Of a stretch of DNA of 64,000 nucleotides, positions 1 to 9,283 are shown one piece after another (within the stretch, counting starts at the first letter, position 1; each line of letters opens with the position of its first letter). The stretch is from assembly GCF_001695835.1 (NCBI RefSeq), contig NZ_MBSO01000073.1, positions 124,001 to 188,000 of the forward strand, in the 5' to 3' direction. Both the position numbers and the translations under genes were made by a program. A model generated the notes under the pieces. That model saw nothing but the letters and a program-made list of their open reading frames with translations, was not told the DNA's origin and searched no databases. The stretch is from Ensifer sp. LC11 (GTDB lineage Bacteria; Pseudomonadota; Alphaproteobacteria; Rhizobiales; Rhizobiaceae).

Positions 1-1
1 G

Positions 2-262
2 TCCGCCCTTGCGCTTGCCGAACGCATCAGGGTCAATCTGGCACGCGAGCCCATCGTCGTCTCCGAGGGCCTGGGGCTGAGCGTGACCGCCAGCTTCGGC
101 GTGGCGGAGGGCCAGAGCGCCAATGGCGGCTGGAAGCGCCTTATCGAGAGTGCCGACACCGAACTCTACCGCGCCAAGTCCGAGGGCCGAAACCGCGTCT
201 GCGGCCACCCGGTGGCGGCGTACCACGGCCACGTCACACCGGCGAAATCCGCGCGCGCGTAG
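2..262 (+). CDS. C-terminal end of a GGDEF-domain protein (partial)
   Basis: The reading frame is open from base 2 to a TAG at 260-262 and gives 86 residues; the start lies outside the window. The residues match the last third of a diguanylate cyclase GGDEF domain: an ALAERIR-type helix, a 'VTASFGVAE' strand (the usual ITxSxGVA) and 'ADTELYRAKSEGRNRV' (the usual ADxALYxAKxxGRNxV), followed by a short tail. The catalytic GGDEF motif itself would lie upstream, so activity cannot be judged. Its end overlaps the end of the convergent LysR gene by 29 bp. Confidence 0.82.
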   Translation, partial: SALALAERIRVNLAREPIVVSEGLGLSVTASFGVAEGQSANGGWKRLIESADTELYRAKSEGRNRVCGHPVAAYHGHVTPAKSARA

Positions 263-1145
263 CGAGAAAATCGAGCACCACCCGGATACGAGCAGGCAAA
301 GCCCCGCCCTGGCCATGAAACACGGCGTGGAATGTTTCGGTGTCCCCGGGGTTTAGATGTTCGGCAACCGGCAGCAGCCGGCCGGCACGGATGTCCTCCC
401 TGATCGTGAACGTGGGAAGTCGTGCGAGCCCCACGCCCGCAAGCGCCAGCTGTCGCAAGCCCTCGCCATCGCTGACCCGCACCCGCTCCGTCGCCGGCAA
501 GCTGATCGGCGCGCCATTCAAGAGGACCGGCCAACCATCGACTGCGCGGGCATAGCTGTGGCTCAGCCGGTTCAGCGCCTCAATGGCCTCAAGGCTTTCG
601 GGCATGCCGAAACGGTCAAGATAGGAGGGGGCGCCGACGATCGTCATCGACGTCGTGCCGAGTTTACGTGCAATCAGGCTCGAGGTCTTGAGCGGTCCGG
701 CACGGACAGCGATATCGACACGCTCCGCCATCAGATCGACGACGGCATCGGTTTGCAGGATGTCGAGCGAAACGGATGGAAATGCCGATAGGAAATCCGG
801 CAGGACGGGCATTAGCACATGCGTCGCGTAGGAAGCGCTGGCGTTGAGGCGCACCCGGCCCTCGGGCGTCTCGCCGGCGCCCGCCGCGCGCTCTGCATCG
901 TCGATATCGGCCAGAATCCGCACGACGCGCTCGTAGAAGGCGCAGCCCTCTGCCGTCAGTTGCAAGCGCCGCGTCGAGCGGTTGACGAGCCGGACGCCAA
1001 GCCTTTCTTCAAGCCGCTGGACGAGCTTGCTGACCGCCGACGGCGTCATGCACGAGATCCGGGCCGCCGCCGAGAAGCCGCCAAGCTCAACCACCTTGGC
1101 GAAAACCGCCATTTCGCCCGAACGATTGACCGGGAAACGCGACAT
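234..1145 (-). CDS. LysR-family transcriptional regulator
   Basis: A 303-residue protein with the LysR layout: an N-terminal winged helix-turn-helix (about residues 8-67, with 'GGFSAAARISCMTPSAVSKLVQRLEERLG') and a substrate-binding domain from about residue 95 to the end. It is transcribed away from the aldo/keto reductase at 1279, and the 133-bp gap holds a repeat and a dyad that could be its operator, so control of that reductase and of itself is a reasonable inference. The effector is unknown. The length is normal for the family and the ATG start is the first in frame. Confidence 0.9.
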   Translation of the reverse strand: MSRFPVNRSGEMAVFAKVVELGGFSAAARISCMTPSAVSKLVQRLEERLGVRLVNRSTRRLQLTAEGCAFYERVVRILADIDDAERAAGAGETPEGRVRLNASASYATHVLMPVLPDFLSAFPSVSLDILQTDAVVDLMAERVDIAVRAGPLKTSSLIARKLGTTSMTIVGAPSYLDRFGMPESLEAIEALNRLSHSYARAVDGWPVLLNGAPISLPATERVRVSDGEGLRQLALAGVGLARLPTFTIREDIRAGRLLPVAEHLNPGDTETFHAVFHGQGGALPARIRVVLDFLATRARISPV

Positions 1146-1156
1146 GTGACTTCAAC

Positions 1157-1203
1157 TCACAAATGATGTTCCTTCGTAACGTCTACATCGCAAATGATTG
1201 CGA
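1157..1203. promoter_or_regulatory. Candidate LysR operator between lysR and aldo/keto reductase genes
   Basis: Two similar words lie 31 bp (three helical turns) apart: TCACAAATGATG at 1157-1168 and TCGCAAATGATT at 1188-1199. The second is part of a perfect dyad, TCGCAA-ATGA-TTGCGA, at 1188-1203. The position in the divergent gap between a LysR gene and its neighbour is where LysR proteins usually bind. Binding is inferred. Confidence 0.5.
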
Positions 1204-1278
1204 CACCACCTTCCTCGTGACAGCGGAGCACCGACAGCGGTTTCGTTTGACAGGAAATACCAACGAGGAGCGTGAGCA

Positions 1279-2313
1279 ATGGAATACAGACGGCTTGGAT
1301 CATCCGGACTGAAGGTGCCGGCCTTGAGCTTCGGTGCGGGAACCTTCGGCGGCAAAGGGCCGCTTTTCAGCGCCTGGGGCAACAGTGGCGAGGCCGAGGC
1401 GCGGCGGCTGATCGACATTTCGCTGGAAGCCGGTGTCAACCTCTTCGACACGGCCGACGTCTATTCGGACGGCGCCTCCGAGAGTGTGCTCGGTGCTGCG
1501 ATTAAGGGACGGCGCGATGCCGTATTGATCTCCACCAAGATCGCTCTGCCGATGGGAGATGGACCGAACGACGCAGGCACCTCGCGCTCTCGTCTGGTAA
1601 AGGGGGTCGACGAAGCCCTGAAACGGCTCGGCACCGACTACATCGACCTCCTGCAACTGCATGCCTTCGACGCCGGCACGCCGGTCGAGGAGGTGTTGTC
1701 GACGCTTGATCGCCTCGTCACGGCAGGCAAGCTGCGTTACATCGGCGCCTCGAACTTTGCAGGCTGGCAACTCATGAAATCGCTGGCGGCCTCGGAGAAG
1801 CACGGCCTCGTCCGCCATGTCGCCCACCAGGTCTACTACTCGCTGGTCGGCCGCGACTATGAGTGGGAACTGATGCCGCTTGGTGCCGACCAGGGCGTGG
1901 GTGCACTGGTCTGGAGCCCGCTCGGCTGGGGCCGCCTCACCGGCAAGATCCGGCGCGGCAAGCCGTGGCCGGAAGGCAGCCGCCTGCACGACACCGCAGC
2001 CTTCGGTCCGCCGGTTGATGACGAGAAGCTCTACGACGTCGTCGACGTGCTCGATCACCTCGCCGAGGAGACCGGCAGGACGGTCCCGCAGATCGCCATC
2101 AACTGGCTCTTGCAGCGCCCGACCGTATCGAGCGTCATCATCGGCGCACGCAACGAGGAGCAACTGCGCCAGAACCTCGGCGCCGTCGGCTGGTCGCTGT
2201 CTTCAGAACAGATCGCCCTGCTCGACGAGGCGAGCAAGACGACGCCTGCCTACCCCTACTTCCCCTATTATCGCCAGGAAGGCTTCACGCGGATCAATCC
2301 GCCGATCGTCTAA
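1279..2313 (+). CDS. Aldo/keto reductase
   Basis: A 344-residue TIM-barrel oxidoreductase of the aldo/keto reductase superfamily, expected to reduce aldehydes or ketones with NADPH in the cytoplasm. The start 'MEYRRLGSSGLKVPALSFG' is typical of the YajO/YghZ-like branch. The catalytic tetrad is visible as Asp57, Tyr62 (in 'FDTADVYSDG'), Lys87 ('ISTKIAL') and His128 ('LLQLHAFD'). 'YIGASNFAGWQL' and 'SSVIIGARNEEQL' are the usual family strands. A GAGGAG ribosome site precedes the ATG. It is divergent from the LysR gene. The physiological substrate is unknown. Confidence 0.93.
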   Translation: MEYRRLGSSGLKVPALSFGAGTFGGKGPLFSAWGNSGEAEARRLIDISLEAGVNLFDTADVYSDGASESVLGAAIKGRRDAVLISTKIALPMGDGPNDAGTSRSRLVKGVDEALKRLGTDYIDLLQLHAFDAGTPVEEVLSTLDRLVTAGKLRYIGASNFAGWQLMKSLAASEKHGLVRHVAHQVYYSLVGRDYEWELMPLGADQGVGALVWSPLGWGRLTGKIRRGKPWPEGSRLHDTAAFGPPVDDEKLYDVVDVLDHLAEETGRTVPQIAINWLLQRPTVSSVIIGARNEEQLRQNLGAVGWSLSSEQIALLDEASKTTPAYPYFPYYRQEGFTRINPPIV

Positions 2314-2473
2314 CGGACATGGATGCCGCCTTTCGCACGCCCGAACGGCGTGCGAGAGCGCTGCAGCGCCTTGATTTTCCTCAGACACTTTCGCGCTTGC
2401 ATTCTCACTTCGCATTGCACAAACTTCCCGACGATGGGGGCGCAGACCTACCACGAAGGGGACCAAATCCGGC

Positions 2474-5400
2474 ATGTCGATCAAGGCCAGCATTTATCAC
2501 CTGACCCACTACACCTATGACCGCCCGATCCGGCTGTCACCGCAGATCATCCGGCTGAAACCGGCGGCGCATTCAAAGACCAAGGTCATCAGCCATTCGC
2601 TGAAGGTTTCGCCCGCCAATCACTTCGTCAATCTTCAGCAGGATCCCTACGGCAACTACCTCGCCCGTTTCGTCTTTCCGGATCCGGTCCACGAGCTGAA
2701 GATCGAAGTCGATCTCGTCGCCGACATGACCGTCTACAACCCCTTCGACTTTTTCGTCGAAGAGGAAGCCGAGCACTGGCCCTTCGCCTATCCTGAAGAC
2801 CTCAGCGACGACCTCAGGATCTACATGACACCGGAACCGGTCGGTCCGGCGCTTGACGCTTTCATGGCAACGATCGACCGTTCCCGCCGGCGCACGATCG
2901 ATATGGTGGTCGGGCTCAACGCGCACCTGCAGCAGGAGATCGGCTACGTCATCCGCATGGAGCCCGGGGTCCAGACGCCGGAGCAGACGCTGACGTCGGC
3001 CCGCGGTTCCTGCCGCGATTCAAGCTGGCTGCTCGTACAAATCCTGCGCAATCTCGGTTTTGCCGCCCGCTTCGTTTCCGGTTACCTCATTCAGCTGACG
3101 CCCGATCTCAAGGCGCTCGACGGCCCTTCCGGCACCGATCACGACTTTACCGACCTGCATGCCTGGGCCGAGGTCTACCTGCCTGGCGCCGGTTGGGTCG
3201 GCCTCGACCCCACCTCCGGCTTGCTGACAGGCGAAAGCCACATCCCGCTTGCCGCAACGCCGCATTATCGCAACGCCGCGCCGATCTCCGGCGGCTTTTT
3301 CGGCGACCCCGAGACCCGAACCGACTTCGCCTTCGACATGAAGGTCACGCGCGTTGCCGAGCATCCGCGCATCACCAAGCCCTTCTCCGACGAGAGCTGG
3401 GAGGCGCTGAACGCGCTCGGTGAAGAGGTTGATCGGGTGCTCCAGGAGAATGACATCCGGCTGACGATGGGCGGCGAGCCGACCTTCGTCTCCATCGACG
3501 ACTTTGAGTCCGAAGAGTGGAACACTGACGCTGTCGGCCCGACCAAGCGCGAAAAGGCGGATACGCTGATCCGCCGGCTGCGCGAGCGCTTCGCTCCCGG
3601 CGGCTTCCTGCATTATGGCCAGGGCAAATGGTACCCTGGCGAAAGCCTGCCGCGCTGGACCTTCTCGCTCTACTGGCGCAAGGACGGCGTGCCGATCTGG
3701 CGCCGCGCCGATCTCATTGCCGAGGAGGCGAGCCGCCACGAGGTCACCGAGAAGGACGCCGAACGCCTGTTGCATCTGATCGCAAGCGAATTGAGCGTGC
3801 CGACCGAGATGGTCGTGCCGGCCTTCGAAGATCCTGCCGACTGGCTGCTGAAAGAGGCAAACCTTCCCGACAACGTCGATCCGGCCAATTCCAAGCTGAA
3901 GGACCCCGAAGAGCGCAGCCGCATGGCCCGCGTGTTCGAGCGCGGCCTGACGGCACCGACCGGCTACGTGCTGCCGGTGCAGGCCTGGAATGCGCGGGCC
4001 ACCGGCGTGCGGTGGATGAGCGAGAAATGGCAGACGCGCCGCGGCCGTCTCTTCCTCGTTCCCGGCGACAGCCCTGTCGGTTATCGTCTGCCGCTTGGCG
4101 CCCTGCCCTACGTCGCGCCCTCCGCCTATCCCTATATCCATCCGGTCGACCCGACCGTTCCACGGGACGATCTGCCTGATTTCGCTGAAAGCAGCGCCCG
4201 CCCGCAGCATTCGCGCTTTCAAGCCTCCGCAGTACCGGAAACCCCGCAGGCACAGCCGCGCGACGATATCGCAGGTCTGGTGCGCACCGCCATCAGCGTC
4301 GAGCCGCGCGACGGCCGGCTGTGCGTGTTCATGCCACCGACGGCGAGCATCGAGGAATATCTGGATCTGATCGCCTCGGCGGAACGCGCGGCGGCCGCCA
4401 TCGGCTTGCCCGTACACATCGAAGGCTACGCTCCGCCGCAGGACGAACGCATCAACGCGATCCGCGTTGCGCCCGATCCGGGCGTCATCGAGGTCAACAT
4501 CCACCCGGCAGCCCACTGGCGCGATTGTGTCGACATCACCACGGCGATCTACGAGGAGGCGCGCCAGAGCCGCCTTGGAGCCGACAAGTTCATGATCGAC
4601 GGGCGTCACACCGGCACCGGTGGCGGCAATCACGTGGTCGTTGGCGGCGCCAATCCCAACGACAGCCCGTTCCTGCGCCGCCCGGATCTCCTGAAGAGCG
4701 TCGTGCTGCACTGGCAGCGGCATCCCTCGCTCTCCTATCTGTTCTCCGGCCTGTTCATCGGCCCGACCTCTCAGGCGCCGCGCATCGACGAGGCCCGCCA
4801 CGACCAGCTCTACGAGCTTGAAATCGCGCTCGCCCAGGTGCCTATGCCGGGCACGGCGACGCCGCCGCCCCTACCCTGGCTCATCGACCGGCTTTTCCGA
4901 AACCTGCTCGTCGACGTCACCGGCAACACCCACCGGGCGGAAATCTGCATCGACAAGCTCTTCTCGCCCGATGGCCCGACGGGCCGGCTCGGCCTCGTGG
5001 AGTTCCGCGGCTTCGAGATGCCGCCGAACGCCCGCATGTCGCTCGCCCAGCAATTGCTGGTGCGTGCTCTGATCGCCCGCTTCTGGAAGCACCCAATCGA
5101 CGGCCGCTTCGTGCGCTGGGGCACGGCGCTGCACGATCGCTTCATGCTGCCGCACCATGTCTGGCAGGATTTTCTCGAAGTTCTCGCCGACCTCCGGGCC
5201 CATGGCTTCGATTTGAAGCCGGAATGGTTCGAAGCCCAGCTCGAATTCCGTTTCCCCTTCTGCGGCGAGGTCGAGTACGAAGGCGCCAGGCTTGAAATCC
5301 GCCAGGCGCTCGAGCCCTGGCACGTGATGGGCGAGCAGGGTGCAATCGGCGGCACTGTGCGCTACGTCGACAGTTCGGTCGAGCGCCTGCAGGTCAAGCT

Positions 5401-5800
5401 CGATACCGCCAATCCCGAGCGCTACGCGGTTGCCTGCAACGGCAGGCCGGTGCCGCTCATGCGCACCGGCCTGAACGGTACCGCGGTCGCCGGCGTCCGC
5501 TACAAGGCCTGGCAGCCGGCCTCGGGTCTCCACCCGGTCCTGCCGGTCAACACTCCCCTTACATTCGATATCTATGATACATGGTCGAATCGGGCGATTG
5601 GCGGATGCATCTACCACGTTGCCCATCCGGGTGGACGCAGCTACGACACGTTTCCGGTCAACGGCAACGAAGCGGAAGCGCGTCGCCTGTCGCGGTTCGA
5701 GCCCTGGGGCCACACGCCAGGCGGTTACCCGCTACGCCCGGAAAACCCGTCAATGGAATTCCCGATGACGCTTGATCTCAGGCGTCCGCCAGGAGCGTAA
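2474..5800 (+). CDS. Transglutaminase domain-DUF2126 fusion protein
   Basis: A 1108-residue protein. Residues 1-about 90 are the bacterial transglutaminase N-terminal region; residues about 150-260 are the transglutaminase-like core with the Cys-His-Asp triad visible at Cys180 ('[10 protein letters not shown]'), His229 ('DLHAWAEVY') and Asp245 ('GLDPTSG'). The rest, from about 330 to the end, is DUF2126 (COG4196). In the family literature this fusion is placed next to circularly permuted ATP-grasp and alpha-E genes and is predicted to belong to a peptide-bond-forming or peptide-trimming system; no reaction is proven. No signal peptide is visible, so it is probably cytoplasmic. The stop codon is immediately followed by the next ATG, so the two are probably coupled. 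Confidence 0.9.
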   Translation: MSIKASIYHLTHYTYDRPIRLSPQIIRLKPAAHSKTKVISHSLKVSPANHFVNLQQDPYGNYLARFVFPDPVHELKIEVDLVADMTVYNPFDFFVEEEAEHWPFAYPEDLSDDLRIYMTPEPVGPALDAFMATIDRSRRRTIDMVVGLNAHLQQEIGYVIRMEPGVQTPEQTLTSARGSCRDSSWLLVQILRNLGFAARFVSGYLIQLTPDLKALDGPSGTDHDFTDLHAWAEVYLPGAGWVGLDPTSGLLTGESHIPLAATPHYRNAAPISGGFFGDPETRTDFAFDMKVTRVAEHPRITKPFSDESWEALNALGEEVDRVLQENDIRLTMGGEPTFVSIDDFESEEWNTDAVGPTKREKADTLIRRLRERFAPGGFLHYGQGKWYPGESLPRWTFSLYWRKDGVPIWRRADLIAEEASRHEVTEKDAERLLHLIASELSVPTEMVVPAFEDPADWLLKEANLPDNVDPANSKLKDPEERSRMARVFERGLTAPTGYVLPVQAWNARATGVRWMSEKWQTRRGRLFLVPGDSPVGYRLPLGALPYVAPSAYPYIHPVDPTVPRDDLPDFAESSARPQHSRFQASAVPETPQAQPRDDIAGLVRTAISVEPRDGRLCVFMPPTASIEEYLDLIASAERAAAAIGLPVHIEGYAPPQDERINAIRVAPDPGVIEVNIHPAAHWRDCVDITTAIYEEARQSRLGADKFMIDGRHTGTGGGNHVVVGGANPNDSPFLRRPDLLKSVVLHWQRHPSLSYLFSGLFIGPTSQAPRIDEARHDQLYELEIALAQVPMPGTATPPPLPWLIDRLFRNLLVDVTGNTHRAEICIDKLFSPDGPTGRLGLVEFRGFEMPPNARMSLAQQLLVRALIARFWKHPIDGRFVRWGTALHDRFMLPHHVWQDFLEVLADLRAHGFDLKPEWFEAQLEFRFPFCGEVEYEGARLEIRQALEPWHVMGEQGAIGGTVRYVDSSVERLQVKLDTANPERYAVACNGRPVPLMRTGLNGTAVAGVRYKAWQPASGLHPVLPVNTPLTFDIYDTWSNRAIGGCIYHVAHPGGRSYDTFPVNGNEAEARRLSRFEPWGHTPGGYPLRPENPSMEFPMTLDLRRPPGA

Positions 5801-8209
5801 ATGGCGAAAAAGCAGACAGCGGCCGCCAACCATCGGGCTACCGATGACGATCCGGTCTTCGGCTACCGCGCCCTTCCGGGCATCGCAGACGAAATGCTTG
5901 ACCCGCAGGGCAATGTCCGCCCGGTCTGGCAGCGGCTGCTCGCGACTCTCGGGCGGCTGGACGAGACCGAGCTTGCCAATCGCTTCGCGCGCGCCGATCG
6001 CTATCTGCGCGACGCCGGCGTCTTCTATCGCGTCTACGGCGCCAAGGAGAGCTCTGAGCGAAGCTGGCCGCTGTCGCATATCCCGGTGCTGATCGACGAG
6101 AAAGAATGGGCGGTGGTCTCACAGGGGCTTGTCCAGCGCGCCGAGCTTCTGGAGAAAGTCGTCGCCGATATCTACGGCGAGAACCGGCTGGTGCGCGAAG
6201 GCCTGGTGCCACCGGCACTCGTCGCCTCCAATCCGGAATTCCTGCGCCCGCTCGTCGGCGTCAAGCCGGCCGATGGTCATTTCCTGCATTTTGTGTCCTT
6301 CGAGATCGGCCGCGGCCCCGACGGCAACTGGTGGGTCCTGTCCGATCGCACCGAAGCGCCCTCCGGCGCGGGCTTCGCGCTCGAAAACCGGGTCGCAACC
6401 ACCCGCGCCTTCTCCAATCTTTATGCGGAGACCCACGTCCATCGGCTGGCCGGCTTTTTCGGAGAATTCCGCGACACGCTTCAAGGCCGCAGGCTGCATC
6501 CGGACGACCGCATCGCCGTGTTGTCGCCGGGCATCGCCAATGAGACCTATTTCGAGCACGCCTATATCGCCCGTTATCTGGGTTTCATGCTGCTCGAAGG
6601 CGAGGACCTGACGGTTGTCGGTGGGCGGGTGATGGTGCGCACGGTCGCCGGTCTGAAGCCCATCGGCGTGCTATGGCGCCGCCTCGACGCCGCCTTCGCC
6701 GATCCGCTGGAACTCAATCAGTCCTCACATATCGGCACGCCCGGTATCGTCGAGGCGCTTCGCGCCGGGTCCGTTTCGATCGTCAACGCGCTTGGCACAG
6801 GCATCGTCGAGACGCGCGCCTTCCTGGCCTTCATGCCGGCGATCTGCCGACACCTGCTCGGTGAGGAACAGCAATTGCCCTCGATCGCCACCTGGTGGTG
6901 CGGCCAGAGCGCGGAACGGGAGCAGGTCGCCGCCAATCTCGAGCGCATGGTCATCGGCCCGGCCTACGCGACACGGCCCTTCTTTGATGACAATGGGCAG
7001 TCCGTGCTCGGCGCCGCACTCGACGATGAGGCCAGGGCCTCGATCGCCGATTGGCTTGGCGCCGAAGGCAGCAAGCTGGTCGGACAGGAGGTCGTCACGC
7101 TTTCGACCACGCCTGCCTGGGTGCGTGGCCGGCTGACGCCGCGCCCGATGAGCCTCAGGGTCTTCGCCGCCCGCACCCGCGACGGCTGGCAGATCATGCC
7201 TGGTGGTTTCGCCCGGATCGGCTCCGGCGACGACGTTGCCGCGATCGCGATGCAATCCGGCGGCACCGCCGCCGATGTCTGGATCGTCAGCGACCGCCCG
7301 GTGGAACGCACGACGCTGCTTCCGGCCGAAGAGAGCTTCACCCGCAACATGCCCGGCAGCCTGCCGAGCCGGGCGGCCGACAACCTCTTCTGGCTCGGCC
7401 GCTACATCGAGCGCGCCGAAGGCGCACTGCGCATCCTGCGCGCCTGGCATGGCCGTTTTGCCGAAACCGCCAATCCGGATCTGCCGCTCCTCAAGGACGT
7501 CAGCGACTATCTCAAAGCCCTCGACATCGACGCCCGACAGCCAGTACCCGATAGCCTGCTTGCCAATATTTCCAGCGCCCTCTTCAGCGCCGGCAACATT
7601 CGCGACCGGTTCTCGCCGGACGGCTGGCTGGCGCTGAACGACCTGTCGCAGACGGCGCGCAAGTTCCACGCGACGGTGCAGGCCGGCGACGACGCCACCC
7701 GCGCGATGACGGTGCTTTTGCGCAAGCTCGCCGGATTTGCCGGTCTTGTTCACGAAAACATGTACCGCTTCACCGGCTGGCGTTTTCTTTCGATCGGCCG
7801 CTATCTCGAGCGCGGCCTGCACATGACGCGGCTGCTTGGTCACATGTCGGGGCCGGATGCACCCGACGGGGCCTACGACATGCTGCTCGAAATCGGCGAC
7901 AGCGTCATGACCCACCGCCGCCGCTACAATGTGAGTACCGCCGCCGTGACCGTGACGGACCTGCTGGCGCTCGACCCGCTCAATCCGCGCTCGGTGCTCT
8001 ACCAATTGAACGAAATCAAGACGGAGGTGGAACTGCTGCCGAACGCCTTGGTCAACGGGCAGATGTCGCCCTTCTACCGCGAGGCCATGCGCGTGCATTC
8101 GAGCCTGGTGGTCATGACGCCGGAAGCCATGAATCTCGATGTCTACAATCGATTGGAACGGGATCTCGGAAGCCTGTCCGATCTGCTTGCGCGAACCTAT
8201 CTTGGCTAG
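5801..8209 (+). CDS. Circularly permuted ATP-grasp / alpha-E domain fusion protein
   Basis: An 802-residue fusion. Residues about 50-480 match the circularly permuted ATP-grasp module (DUF404/DUF407, COG2308), with 'HIPVLIDEKEWAVVSQGLVQRAELL', 'ADIYGENRLVREGLVP' and 'NALGTGIVETRAFLAFMP'. From about residue 520, beginning 'SRAADNLFWLGRYIERAEG', it is the all-helical alpha-E domain (DUF403, COG2307). In many genomes these are two adjacent genes; here they are fused. The ATP-grasp part is predicted to form an amide bond between a carboxylate and an amine. It starts on the base after the previous stop and is followed 17 bp later by a second transglutaminase gene, so the three form one operon. The substrate is unknown. 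Confidence 0.9.
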   Translation: MAKKQTAAANHRATDDDPVFGYRALPGIADEMLDPQGNVRPVWQRLLATLGRLDETELANRFARADRYLRDAGVFYRVYGAKESSERSWPLSHIPVLIDEKEWAVVSQGLVQRAELLEKVVADIYGENRLVREGLVPPALVASNPEFLRPLVGVKPADGHFLHFVSFEIGRGPDGNWWVLSDRTEAPSGAGFALENRVATTRAFSNLYAETHVHRLAGFFGEFRDTLQGRRLHPDDRIAVLSPGIANETYFEHAYIARYLGFMLLEGEDLTVVGGRVMVRTVAGLKPIGVLWRRLDAAFADPLELNQSSHIGTPGIVEALRAGSVSIVNALGTGIVETRAFLAFMPAICRHLLGEEQQLPSIATWWCGQSAEREQVAANLERMVIGPAYATRPFFDDNGQSVLGAALDDEARASIADWLGAEGSKLVGQEVVTLSTTPAWVRGRLTPRPMSLRVFAARTRDGWQIMPGGFARIGSGDDVAAIAMQSGGTAADVWIVSDRPVERTTLLPAEESFTRNMPGSLPSRAADNLFWLGRYIERAEGALRILRAWHGRFAETANPDLPLLKDVSDYLKALDIDARQPVPDSLLANISSALFSAGNIRDRFSPDGWLALNDLSQTARKFHATVQAGDDATRAMTVLLRKLAGFAGLVHENMYRFTGWRFLSIGRYLERGLHMTRLLGHMSGPDAPDGAYDMLLEIGDSVMTHRRRYNVSTAAVTVTDLLALDPLNPRSVLYQLNEIKTEVELLPNALVNGQMSPFYREAMRVHSSLVVMTPEAMNLDVYNRLERDLGSLSDLLARTYLG

Positions 8210-8226
8210 CGGGATAAGGGGCGGAC

Positions 8227-9105
8227 ATGCTTTACGACATCAGCCTGAAAATCACCTATGACTATGAAGTGCCGGTTTCCGGCGGCCGCCACCTGGTGCG
8301 CGTGATGCCGGCCAACCTTCCCGGTCGCCAGCGTCTCGTCGTCGGTTCGCTGAGCTGCCAGCCGCTGCCGGCCGAGCGCAGCGAAAGCACCGACTTCTTC
8401 GCCAATCCGTTTACATCGATCCTCTTTCGCACCTCCCATGCCGACCTGACGATACGGATGCAGGCGCGCGTGCAGGTGGAAGCGCAAGCCTTAACCGCAG
8501 ATTTTTCGCCGGGGCTAACAGGCCTGCCGGCCGAACTTGCCGCCTGCTGGTCCGTCGACGCCGAGGCGCCGCACCATTTCTCCGGTCCGAGCCCGCTTTT
8601 GCCTAACGTTGCCGAGATTGCGGCCTACGCGCGCGACACCATCACCGACACAATGACGGTCCGCCAGATTGCCACGGCACTTTGCGAACGCATTCATCGC
8701 GACTTTACCTATGACGGTGAGGCGACGACGGTGAACACGACGCCCGACGAGGCCTTCAAGTTGAAGCGTGGCGTCTGCCAGGATTTCGCCCATGTGATGA
8801 TCGTGGCGCTCAGAAGCCTTGGCATTCCCTCCGGTTACGTCAGCGGATTCCTAAGAACCATTCCGCCGCCGGGCAAGGAACGTCTGGAAGGCGCAGACGC
8901 CATGCACGCCTGGGTCCGCGTCTGGTGCGGCGCAACCGCTGGATGGTTCGAACTCGATCCGACCAACAATATTCCGGCCGGAACCGACCATATCGTCGTC
9001 GGCCATGGGCGCGACTATGGCGACGTTGCGCCCGTGATCGGGATCCTGAAAAGCTATGGCAGCCAGACGACGAAGCAGTCCGTCGACGTCATTCCGGTAC
9101 CGTGA
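8227..9105 (+). CDS. Transglutaminase family protein
   Basis: A 292-residue protein made of the bacterial transglutaminase N-terminal region (residues 1-about 90) and a transglutaminase-like core (about 150-250). The triad is visible at Cys184 ('GVCQDFAHVMI'), His227 ('AMHAWVRVW') and Asp244 ('ELDPTNN'). No signal peptide or membrane segment is seen. It is the third gene of the cluster that starts at 2474. In the predicted system such proteins act as peptidases or amide-bond-modifying partners of the ATP-grasp ligase. The proteasome-like peptidase gene often found next to this trio is not here; the next gene is unrelated. Confidence 0.9.
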   Translation: MLYDISLKITYDYEVPVSGGRHLVRVMPANLPGRQRLVVGSLSCQPLPAERSESTDFFANPFTSILFRTSHADLTIRMQARVQVEAQALTADFSPGLTGLPAELAACWSVDAEAPHHFSGPSPLLPNVAEIAAYARDTITDTMTVRQIATALCERIHRDFTYDGEATTVNTTPDEAFKLKRGVCQDFAHVMIVALRSLGIPSGYVSGFLRTIPPPGKERLEGADAMHAWVRVWCGATAGWFELDPTNNIPAGTDHIVVGHGRDYGDVAPVIGILKSYGSQTTKQSVDVIPVP

Positions 9106-9283
9106 CCCGATCTGGCACAACCCGATTCTCGTTTTCATACAAGGCAAAAGCCGCTGAACCTGCTGCAAGCACTGGTTTTCCTGAATTCCATTAAAATTGC
9201 AGCGATTGCAGGAACGATATCGTAAGCCATCGACGCTATTGATGCCCCCAAGCTTGCAACGTGTTCCTTTGGGGTGTGCAAAG

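Noticed and set aside
3020-4801. 593-codon minus-strand frame inside the transglutaminase-DUF2126 gene
   Set aside because: The plus-strand frame has a complete catalytic triad and known domains; the minus frame does not.
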